Positions 1 to 5,613 of a stretch of DNA of 6,535 bases are shown one piece after another (position 1 is the stretch's first letter; every line of letters starts with the position of its first letter). The stretch comes from an uncultured Eubacteriales bacterium (GTDB lineage: Bacteria > Bacillota > Clostridia > Peptostreptococcales > Anaerovoracaceae): NCBI GenBank assembly GCA_910585135.1, contig CAJUEB010000125.1:1-6535 (forward strand). The letters are read 5' to 3'. The position numbers were made by a program, and so were the translations under genes. The notes beneath the pieces are model-generated. The model ran no database searches. It was not told the origin of the DNA and worked only from the letters and a program-made list of their open reading frames with translations.

Positions 1-1
1 T

Positions 2-1129
2 AAGGTCGCTGTCGTTGGCGGCGGGATTGCGGGCGTAACGGCTGCTGTTTCCCTGGCGCGTAAGGGATATCGCCCGACGATTTTCGAAAAGTACCCCGCC
101 CTCGGCGGAAGTTATCGGTGGCTCGCTACCGATAAGCGGATCGATAAGACTGTTTTAACCCGTGAGCTTGATAAAGTAGAAGCTTGTGGAATTGAAACGG
201 TATACAATGTATCCGCTGGGATCAGGCCGAATATCGAACAGCTCTTCCAGATGGGATTTAAAGCGATCTTGTTTGCCATCGGTGAGTCAGGCAGCGGTCT
301 GCCGGAGCTTAAAAATGCTGATTGTGCAGGCGTTTTTGATATGGTGACCCTGATGGGAAGGCTGGCGGATGACGAGGATATTCCGGGGATCGGGTCGCGC
401 ATTTTGGTCGCAGGCGGCGATGAAATGACCTTCGATATCGCCAGGAAATTAAAAGAAACTGGTGGCGAGGTGACGGTGTTAGCCCCTTTAAGCAAAGCGG
501 CGTTGCAGATCAATACATCTGCGGTAAACGTAGCGCTAGCGGAAGGCGTTAATCTGGTGACAGGCGTGGAAATTTCCGGGATTAACGAGGAAAACGGGCA
601 TGTCTGCGGCGTGGATTGCAGGGTTTTGGAAAAGAATTTTCCAATGCCTGTGCCTGGCGACACCTTGGTGCTAGGAGGCAGCAGAAGACCGGAAACGGAT
701 GCGATCGCGATCAGGAATCTCAAGCTGGACATTGACGAGGATGGGTATATTGCGACATATGACAATCTGGCAACCAGTATTCCGGGCGTCTTTTCCATCG
801 GTGATTTCGCCATGAGTTCAACAGATGCGGGTCGTGCTGGGGCAACGGCAATCGATAATTTCCTGGCGGGGAAAAACACTTATATCAGCGTCAGCAAGAG
901 CCGGAGGAGAAAGCCAGCGATCACGCACGAAGTGATAGAAGGAAACAAAGAAAAAAACGTCACGGGATTTGCAAAAGGAAAGATTTTGTTTGATGAGGCG
1001 CAGGCGGCGATCGAAGCAAAGCGGTGTATGCGGTGTGGATATCATAAGCAGCAAGCGGAGGACTGCATGGGCTGTGGGATCTGCGTGAGGATTTGTCCTG
1101 TGAATGCGATAACCTTGAAGGAGGTATAG
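2..1129 (+). CDS. GltD-like FAD/NAD(P) oxidoreductase with C-terminal [4Fe-4S] domain (5' partial)
   Basis: The frame is open from the window edge, so the N-terminus is missing; 375 residues are visible. Numbering from the first full codon, a FAD-binding Rossmann motif (VVGGGIAG, residues 4-11) is followed by a TIFEK strand end and a GGS turn, as in the GltD/pyridine nucleotide-disulfide oxidoreductase family. A second dinucleotide fold begins near residue 134 (ILVAGGDEMTFDIAR), and the closing FAD motif GVFSIGD lies at 262-268. The C-terminus carries a CMRC pair (C342, C345) and a ferredoxin motif C355-x2-C358-x2-C361-x3-C365-P, enough for one [4Fe-4S] cluster. The likely role is cytoplasmic electron transfer between NAD(P)H, FAD and an iron-sulfur partner. 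The stop lies 2 bp before the next start, so the two are co-translated. In the second fold the third glycine of the usual GGG motif is Asp, so nucleotide binding may be altered. True glutamate synthase small subunit is unlikely, because the ferredoxin motif is C-terminal and no large subunit is seen. Confidence 0.9.
   Translation, partial: KVAVVGGGIAGVTAAVSLARKGYRPTIFEKYPALGGSYRWLATDKRIDKTVLTRELDKVEACGIETVYNVSAGIRPNIEQLFQMGFKAILFAIGESGSGLPELKNADCAGVFDMVTLMGRLADDEDIPGIGSRILVAGGDEMTFDIARKLKETGGEVTVLAPLSKAALQINTSAVNVALAEGVNLVTGVEISGINEENGHVCGVDCRVLEKNFPMPVPGDTLVLGGSRRPETDAIAIRNLKLDIDEDGYIATYDNLATSIPGVFSIGDFAMSSTDAGRAGATAIDNFLAGKNTYISVSKSRRRKPAITHEVIEGNKEKNVTGFAKGKILFDEAQAAIEAKRCMRCGYHKQQAEDCMGCGICVRICPVNAITLKEV
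1118..1124 (+). promoter_or_regulatory. Ribosome binding site fixing the start of the reductase gene
   Basis: AAGGAGG lies inside the last codons of the upstream gene, 7 bp before ATG at 1132. It selects that ATG over an upstream in-frame ATG at 1093, which falls in the ferredoxin coding region of the previous gene. The arrangement implies translational coupling. Confidence 0.85.
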
Positions 1130-1131
1130 CA

Positions 1132-2400
1132 ATGGCTGTTATTGAAAGAGATGTGATCGTCGTAGGAGCGGGACCTGCTGGCTCGATCTGTGCCGCATAT
1201 CTGGCGAAATCGGGGCTGGACGTGCTGCTTTTGGATAAAGATATTTTCCCGCGGGATAAGGCTTGCGGTGATATGCTGCGCGAGGGGATTGTCGCCCATG
1301 TGAACCACCTGGAGGCGATCGATGCGCTGGATAAGATAAGTACCTGCATCCGCAATATCAAGATCGGCAGCAATAATGGCAGCAGCGTTACCGTTCCTTT
1401 CGAATGTTATACGGCGAGCAGGTATCAACTGGATAAGCTTTTGGTGGATACGGCGGTAAGTTGGGGTGCAGAGTTCCGGCAGGGCTGCCGGGTGCTGGAT
1501 GTCATTTGTGAGCGCGGGGTCGTAAGAGGTGTAAGAACCCGTTTTCGGGGCGATGAATCGGAAATCAGGAGCAAGCTGGTGATCGGTGCGGATGGTGCTA
1601 GCTCGATGGTTGCAAAATCCCTGGACATCATGGAGGAAAAACCTTCTGGCATATGGCTTTCGCAGCGGGCGTATTTTAAGGGTGTAAAGCTCGAACGGGC
1701 GTTGGCCCGGGATCAGTATGATGCCTATGGTGTATTTTCCTTTGATGCACGGCTTGCGCCGGGGTATTTCTGGGTGCTTCCGGTGGGAAAGGATGGCGTG
1801 AAGAAAGGCATTTGCAATGCAGGCGTTGTGGCTTGCGGCAGGGATTCGCTAGTCGCTGCGGAGCTCCCGCGGCGGTTTGCAGAATGGGTTTCTTCGCGGG
1901 AAGAAATAAAAAGGATGTTTCAGGGTGCGAAGCAGATCAGTCCGTGGACTGGCGGGAAGCTGACAGATATCACGCAGGCGATGAAAAAGGCTGGCGATGG
2001 GTTTCTGTTGATTGGAGACGCCGCATCGCTGATGATGCCGTTATTTAATGATGGGCTTTCGGCGGCGGCGGATTCTGCGAAGGCCGCGGCCGATGCGGCT
2101 TTCGCAGCGTTTCGCAAGAGCGATTTTTCGGAAGGGCTTTTGGAGAATGCGTATGAAGCTTCGCTTCATTCGCAGCGGAAGGCGAAGCTTGCGGCGCGTT
2201 CTGCTGGCGCTGGCGCGCCGCAGGCAGCATCAGCAGCGCTGGCAGCGGCAAATCCATTGGCAGCGGGATCGTTAGCGGATAAATTGAAGGTGAATGCGCT
2301 GCTTATGGAGTCTATGCATGATCCGCAGGTTATGGATCTGGTAGTAGAGCGATTGGGACGAGATATGGCGTATCGCAAGCAGGTAATCGGTTCTGTGTGA
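1132..2400 (+). CDS. Geranylgeranyl reductase family FAD-dependent oxidoreductase
   Basis: This 422-residue flavoprotein has the signatures of the geranylgeranyl reductase family: an N-terminal FAD motif (VVGAGPAGS, 10-18), the PRDKACGD segment (40-47), GADGASS (152-158), an aromatic substrate-side segment GYFWVLP (211-217) resembling the family's YxWxFP motif, and the closing FAD motif GDAASLMMPLFNDG (295-308). Known members reduce isoprenoid double bonds in chlorophyll precursors, archaeal lipids or menaquinone (MenJ). The more distant FixC-type electron-transfer flavoproteins share the fold. The substrate here is unknown. The gene starts 2 bp after a ferredoxin-bearing FAD oxidoreductase, a plausible electron donor. 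An alanine-rich stretch (residues 354-382, 15 Ala of 29) near the C-terminus stands out as low complexity. The length is normal for the family and no frameshift is visible. The family call is firm; the reaction is not. Confidence 0.88.
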   Translation: MAVIERDVIVVGAGPAGSICAAYLAKSGLDVLLLDKDIFPRDKACGDMLREGIVAHVNHLEAIDALDKISTCIRNIKIGSNNGSSVTVPFECYTASRYQLDKLLVDTAVSWGAEFRQGCRVLDVICERGVVRGVRTRFRGDESEIRSKLVIGADGASSMVAKSLDIMEEKPSGIWLSQRAYFKGVKLERALARDQYDAYGVFSFDARLAPGYFWVLPVGKDGVKKGICNAGVVACGRDSLVAAELPRRFAEWVSSREEIKRMFQGAKQISPWTGGKLTDITQAMKKAGDGFLLIGDAASLMMPLFNDGLSAAADSAKAAADAAFAAFRKSDFSEGLLENAYEASLHSQRKAKLAARSAGAGAPQAASAALAAANPLAAGSLADKLKVNALLMESMHDPQVMDLVVERLGRDMAYRKQVIGSV

Positions 2401-2587
2401 TCGGATCGCGTTGTGTGACGATATGTGCTGTGCGGCAAGCTTGGCTTGGATGAATGGTTGTAGCTGAATAGGTGGTCATTGCGGCTGTGAAGGGTTGTGG
2501 AAGTGGGAAAATAGATTTATGCAAGCATATACATTTGGTTTGCAGTGAAAATCTCGTGAAATTGTAAACTTTTTGATAAATTTTGGG

Positions 2588-2607
2588 GTTAACGCACACT
2601 AACTATC
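2588..2607 (+). repeat. Left arm of a 20-bp inverted repeat
   Basis: The sequence GTTAACGCACACTAACTATC matches the reverse complement of 2784-2803 at 18 of 20 positions; the outer 16 bp differ at only one. The arms enclose 176 bp, giving a unit of 216 bp. The arm is also a partial palindrome (GTTA...TAAC). It may be a recombination site, a terminal inverted repeat or an operator. Confidence 0.75.
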
Positions 2608-2783
2608 GCCGTTTATAGTACTGCTGGTATCCTTGTTTACGAAATCTATAAAAGTAAAATCTCCTTTTTGGAAATTTACAGGATTTATTCCAGAAAATTA
2701 CCGTTTCCGTAGCGAAGCTGGTGGAAAAATGTTAATAATTATGCGATGAAGCGATAATTCATGCAAAAAGTTGACATTTGGCA

Positions 2784-2803
2784 GAAAGTTAGTGTGCATT
2801 AAC
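2784..2803 (-). repeat. Right arm of a 20-bp inverted repeat
   Basis: On the minus strand this reads GTTAATGCACACTAACTTTC, the partner of 2588-2607. Its core is a better palindrome than the left arm (GTTA-n-TG-nn-CA-n-TAAC, 6 of 8 pairs). A TTGACA hexamer lies just inside the arm at 2771-2776, but no good -10 box follows at normal spacing. Confidence 0.75.
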
Positions 2804-2838
2804 TTTTGCATTTTCAAAAAAATCGACATTATTTGCTA

Positions 2839-3318
2839 TTATTTATGATAGGTTTCGTTTTTGAGGATTTTAAAGCTTCGATAGATCTGTTCTAACAGAA
2901 TAACACGCATCATCTGATGTGGGAAAGTCATCGACGAAAAGGAGAGCTTCAGATCGGCTCGTTTGCTTACTTCCGCAGATAGTCCCAGTGAACCGCCAAT
3001 GACGAACACGACATTGCTTTTTCCAGAAAGCGCAAGACCTCCGATGTATTCCGCCAGTTCCGTGGACGAGAGCGGTTTTCCTTTTATTTCAAGGGTGATT
3101 ACATAATCTGTAGGTTTGATTTTCCCAAGGATTTCTCTTCCTTCGGACGTTTTCGTGATATCTTCGTCAGCGGGGGATGCGTTTGCCCTGAGGGCGCTTT
3201 CCCTGACTTCTATGATTTGTAAGCGGCAGTATTTTCCAAGGCGTTTTACATATTCGCAGACGGCATCCCGCCAGTAGCGTTCTTTTAATTTTCCGACTGT
3301 CACCAGGGTGATGTTCAT
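2839..3318 (-). CDS. rlmH: 23S rRNA (pseudouridine1915-N3)-methyltransferase RlmH
   Basis: The 159-residue product matches RlmH end to end. RlmH is a small SPOUT-class, SAM-dependent methyltransferase that works as a dimer on the assembled 70S ribosome and methylates pseudouridine 1915 in helix 69 of 23S rRNA. The start MNITLVTVGKLKERYW is typical. The knotted SAM-binding region shows VFVIGGSLGLS (104-114), followed by LSFSSMTFPHQMMRVILLEQIYR (125-147) and the conserved C-terminal YHK. The start is supported by GAGG (3325-3328) 6 bp upstream. The gene is intact, of standard length, and lies downstream of walJ on the same strand, as in many Firmicutes. No separate promoter is obvious in the 232-bp gap, so co-transcription with walJ is likely but unproven. 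Confidence 0.97.
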   Translation of the reverse strand: MNITLVTVGKLKERYWRDAVCEYVKRLGKYCRLQIIEVRESALRANASPADEDITKTSEGREILGKIKPTDYVITLEIKGKPLSSTELAEYIGGLALSGKSNVVFVIGGSLGLSAEVSKRADLKLSFSSMTFPHQMMRVILLEQIYRSFKILKNETYHK

Positions 3319-3550
3319 ATCATACCTCGCAGTTTGTTTTGGTGATGAGCGAGCATAAACGATTGTGGGTGTTGCCTGTGCTGATAGGCAGATCTTGGAA
3401 ATTGTGAAATCTTGCCGGAAGTCACGGCCGGTTATTGGTAATTAGGGAGATGCTCTTAGTGATCATACAGGCTCTTGGACACTGGCGGTTACGGTGTGAT
3501 TTTGCGGCGATGATGTTCATTTTTCGCATATCGTATATGTGGTTATTTCG
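3319..3550 (-). other. 232-bp gap between walJ and rlmH
   Basis: This is the position where many Firmicutes carry htrA, and some bacilli a small CxxH/CxxC protein. Translating the minus strand shows no trypsin-like protease remnant and no CxxC/CxxH pair. The only sizeable open frame is a 35-codon one (3422-3529) without a good ribosome binding site. The gap could be a long leader for rlmH or the scar of a lost gene. Confidence 0.5.
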
Positions 3551-4345
3551 CTATACCTCGTATACACAGCTACAGCAGTCGCGCATCGCCACTTCCAGTT
3601 TTAGGCCGCCCCCTGGGAAAATATTTTTTTCCAGGAGGGTGTTTTTTATTGTGAGAAGCGCTACCGCCGGATCGTTGTTCTCCCGGCTCAGATGGCCGAG
3701 CAAAATTTGGCGTTTCTTGGGGTTTACTTCCATCAGCTCGCAGAGACATTCACCGGCCGATACGTTAGACAAATGTCCTTTTTTTCCCAGAATACGCCGT
3801 TTCAGATCATATGGGTAAGATCCCATTAGCAAAATCTCTTCTTCATGGTTTGCCTCTAAAAGCAGCAAATCCGCAGTGGTGATTTCCTGAAATATTTCTT
3901 CTGTTATGTAGCCTACATCGGTGACGATGCTGATTTGCCGCCCGCCTGAATAAATACTGAACCCTACTGGGTCGGCGGCGTCGTGGGGGATGGCAAATGG
4001 TTTAATGTGAAAGTCTTCGATAAAAAAATCCTCTCCCGTATGAAAAGTCTGCCGTTTTTCTTCTGCCACGGGACGTTCGATGGCCGCCCAGGTAGCTTCA
4101 TTGGCATAGGCTTTTATATTGGGCAGTTTCTTCGTCACGATGGGAAGGCTCTTGGTGTGATCGATATGTTCGTGGGTGACGAGGATTCCGGCTACGGCTT
4201 CTTTGGGCGTATCCGTATCGTCAAGTCCTTGGAAGATTTTTTTGCCGGAAATCCCGGCGTCAATTAAGAGTGCGGTGGTGTCGTTTTTTATTAAATAGCA
4301 GTTGCCGCTGCTGCCGCTGGCAAATGAGCAAAAACTGAATGGCAT
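3551..4345 (-). CDS. walJ: WalJ/YycJ-type MBL-fold metallo-hydrolase
   Basis: The 264-residue protein has the metallo-beta-lactamase fold with its metal ligands in place: THEHIDH (57-63), H121 in PHDAADPVGF, D143 in TDVGYI, and H218 in LGHLSRENN. The segments SFASGSSGNCYLI (7-19), LIDAGISGKKI (27-37) and LEANHEEEILLMGSYP (163-178) are characteristic of WalJ (YycJ). Family members are cytoplasmic, probably nuclease-like hydrolases; in Bacillus the gene belongs to the walRK operon and has been linked to coordinating cell wall and DNA metabolism. Here no walRK genes lie directly upstream, since the neighbour is a divergent ATP-grasp operon, so walJ has its own promoter. The start is supported by AGGAGA (4354-4359) 8 bp upstream. 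The C-terminus carries a small cysteine group (C257, C258, C260) of unknown meaning. The family is firm; the precise substrate is not known. Confidence 0.93.
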   Translation of the reverse strand: MPFSFCSFASGSSGNCYLIKNDTTALLIDAGISGKKIFQGLDDTDTPKEAVAGILVTHEHIDHTKSLPIVTKKLPNIKAYANEATWAAIERPVAEEKRQTFHTGEDFFIEDFHIKPFAIPHDAADPVGFSIYSGGRQISIVTDVGYITEEIFQEITTADLLLLEANHEEEILLMGSYPYDLKRRILGKKGHLSNVSAGECLCELMEVNPKKRQILLGHLSRENNDPAVALLTIKNTLLEKNIFPGGGLKLEVAMRDCCSCVYEV

Positions 4346-4379
4346 ATATTGTGTCTCCTCTTGTAATATCTACCATATA

Positions 4380-4408
4380 AAGATACTGCAAGAAAGTGGA
4401 AAAGTCAA
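4380..4408 (-). promoter_or_regulatory. Sigma-A-type promoter for walJ
   Basis: Read on the minus strand, a -35 box TTGACT (4403-4408) is separated by exactly 17 bp from a -10 box TATCTT (4380-4385). Transcription would begin near 4373 and give a leader of about 28 nt with the walJ ribosome binding site inside it. Confidence 0.65.
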
Positions 4409-4618
4409 TGAAAAGGGTGCGGTTTGGAACGGATTTTTGTAAGCCGCTTAAGGTGTGAAGTGCTGCAAGCCTTTGCCGTGAGTCGGGTTGTGGGTGATAA
4501 GGAAAAATTTCGCAGGACATTGGGGACGTAAAACGATTTGGAACGATTGTCGTTTCTTTTGACAATTTACGTTTTGCTATTTTTCCAGACAAGGGAAACG
4601 AAAAATATGATGAAATGA
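4409..4618. other. Divergent intergenic region with repeated motifs
   Basis: No gene is supported here. A 7-bp stem (GCGGTTT 4419-4425 with AAGCCGC 4441-4447, one G-U pair) lies just upstream of the walJ promoter. AACGAT occurs twice (4532-4537 and 4542-4547), and the second copy is half of a palindrome AACGA-TTG-TCGTT (4542-4554). These could be regulator sites for the divergent promoters; no specific regulator can be named. Confidence 0.4.
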
Positions 4619-4647
4619 TTGACATTACATCAAAGGTGTGATAAAGT
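4619..4647 (+). promoter_or_regulatory. Extended -10 promoter for the ATP-grasp operon
   Basis: A perfect -35 box TTGACA (4619-4624) is followed after 17 bp by TAAAGT (4642-4647), preceded by TG at 4639-4640, which makes an extended -10. The start point would be near 4654, leaving a leader of about 50 nt. The octamer TTACATCA occurs directly after the -35 box (4625-4632) and again in the leader (4672-4679), and GTGT/ACAC half-sites (4636-4639, 4649-4652) bracket the -10 box. Either could be an operator. Confidence 0.65.
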
Positions 4648-4690
4648 TACACGCAGAAGTAATGATGATAGTTACATCAGAGATGAAATT

Positions 4691-4695
4691 GGAGG
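4691..4695 (+). promoter_or_regulatory. Ribosome binding site favouring a GTG start
   Basis: GGAGG directly abuts an ATG at 4696, which is too close to serve it. It is 9 bp from the in-frame GTG at 4705, a workable spacing, so the GTG is preferred. Confidence 0.7.
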
Positions 4696-4704
4696 ATGCA
4701 GACA

Positions 4705-5613
4705 GTGGGTGTTATATTATTATACGAATCGGAGGAGTGGTCCACATATGCTTTGCGGAACAGAATCCGGGAACAGGGCATTCCGTGTCAGTTAGCCTGC
4801 ATGGAGGATGGGATTCCGTGGGAGAAGCTTTCGGATTGTGATCTGGCGGTGAGCCGGGTGTTTGCGAGCGCACCGTTCCGGGGGCATGACAGATCGCTGG
4901 AGCTGATGCCGGAATTAATCGCTTATCTCAGAGAAAAGCAGATTCCCATGCTGAATCCTTATCAGTCACATTTTTATGAAGTCAGCAAGGAATTATCCAC
5001 CCGGGTGCTAAATGAGCATGGACTGCCAGTACCAAAGGTGTACGGAACCTTTCATAAGCGGGAAGGGAGTAGCCCGGAGGAGATTTTAAATACGCTGTAT
5101 GCCGGAATAGAATATCCTTGTATCGTAAAGCCAAACTGCGGAGGCAGGACAACCCACACTTATATCATACATAACGAGAAAGAGATGGAGGCTGCACTGT
5201 CACAAATTCCGAATATAGAAATGATCGTTGAAGAATATATTGAGCCGGTTCATGGGTTTCTCACCCGGATTGAGGTGATCGGCGGAGAATGCAGGCTGAT
5301 TGTAAAGAGGAGCGTAACGGAAAATGGGTTGTCCGCCTATCATCTGGGTTCAAAATATCAGGATTATCCCGATTGTCCCCAGCAGATTCGTGAAGCAGCG
5401 ATAAGCGCTATGCGCATTTTGGATATTCGCTTTGGTAGCCTGGACATCATTGAGGGCAGTTCACGTTTCGCAATTATTGATGTAAATGCCGTATCTAACG
5501 TTTCAGAAGATAATACGGAGATGTTCCGATTTGACCTGATGAAAGAAACTGCACAATATATTGCACAGCAATATAGAGAAATAGAAGATAAAAAGGAGAT
5601 GAAGCAGTTATGA
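4705..5613 (+). CDS. ATP-grasp domain carboxylate ligase (RimK-like), substrate unknown
   Basis: Numbered from the GTG start (302 residues), the protein begins with a Rossmann-like strand MGVILLYESEEW and shows the ATP-grasp fold in order. It has a pre-grasp region (1-90), the phosphate-binding lysine segment YPCIVKPNCGGRTTH (137-151), the adenine-side hinge MIVEEYIEP (173-181), and metal-binding acidic residues in FGSLD (243-247) and IDVNAVSN (258-265). Such enzymes activate a carboxylate as an acyl phosphate with ATP and couple it to an amine or similar nucleophile; RimK, LysX and many peptide natural product ligases are relatives. I cannot assign a substrate. It heads an operon with a flavin/iron-sulfur protein (ATGA overlap) and an amino acid-type binding protein, so an amino acid derivative is a reasonable guess. 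A start at ATG 4696 would add three residues but lies directly against the GGAGG. Confidence 0.85.
   Translation: MGVILLYESEEWSTYALRNRIREQGIPCQLACMEDGIPWEKLSDCDLAVSRVFASAPFRGHDRSLELMPELIAYLREKQIPMLNPYQSHFYEVSKELSTRVLNEHGLPVPKVYGTFHKREGSSPEEILNTLYAGIEYPCIVKPNCGGRTTHTYIIHNEKEMEAALSQIPNIEMIVEEYIEPVHGFLTRIEVIGGECRLIVKRSVTENGLSAYHLGSKYQDYPDCPQQIREAAISAMRILDIRFGSLDIIEGSSRFAIIDVNAVSNVSEDNTEMFRFDLMKETAQYIAQQYREIEDKKEMKQL

Larger units (their letters stand above)
2401..2838. other. AT-rich intergenic gap between convergent genes
   Basis: No credible gene was found in these 438 bp on either strand. The first part (to about 2500) has GC content like the preceding gene, and the rest is markedly AT-rich. 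The gap holds the inverted repeat pair 2588-2607/2784-2803 and a smaller imperfect palindrome with arms AATTAT/ATAATT (2737-2742 and 2754-2759). I see no convincing intrinsic terminator for either convergent gene: the hairpin CAAGC-TTG-GCTTG near 2437 lacks a T-run, and the T-run following rlmH lacks a GC stem. Confidence 0.6.

Noticed and set aside
112..879. Long open frame on the minus strand opposite the GltD-like gene
   Set aside because: It is a shadow of the real gene: Ser/Pro-rich, with no recognisable domain, while the plus frame shows clear FAD and iron-sulfur motifs.
2771..2804. TTGACA at 2771 as a working promoter
   Set aside because: No acceptable -10 box occurs at 16-18 bp spacing, and transcription would run antisense into rlmH. 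It is kept only as a note to the inverted repeat.
3422..3529. 35-codon minus-strand frame between walJ and rlmH
   Set aside because: It has no ribosome binding site at proper distance and no recognisable motif, and lacks the CxxH/CxxC pattern of the small protein found near rlmH in bacilli.
3435..3818. Plus-strand frame of 127 codons across the walJ 3' end
   Set aside because: It mostly overlaps the strongly supported walJ gene in antisense and shows no family features.
4542..4560. Hairpin AACGA-TTG-TCGTT followed by a T-rich run, as a terminator
   Set aside because: The stem is only 5 bp and AT-rich, and no plus-strand gene precedes it; an operator-like palindrome is the better reading.
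4559..4587. TTGACA at 4559 as a promoter for the ATP-grasp operon
   Set aside because: At 17-bp spacing the -10 position reads TTTCCA, a poor match; the promoter at 4619-4647 is much better.
4260..4625. Minus-strand frame of 121 codons over the walJ start and promoter
   Set aside because: It overlaps walJ in another frame and runs through its promoter; the composition is not protein-like.
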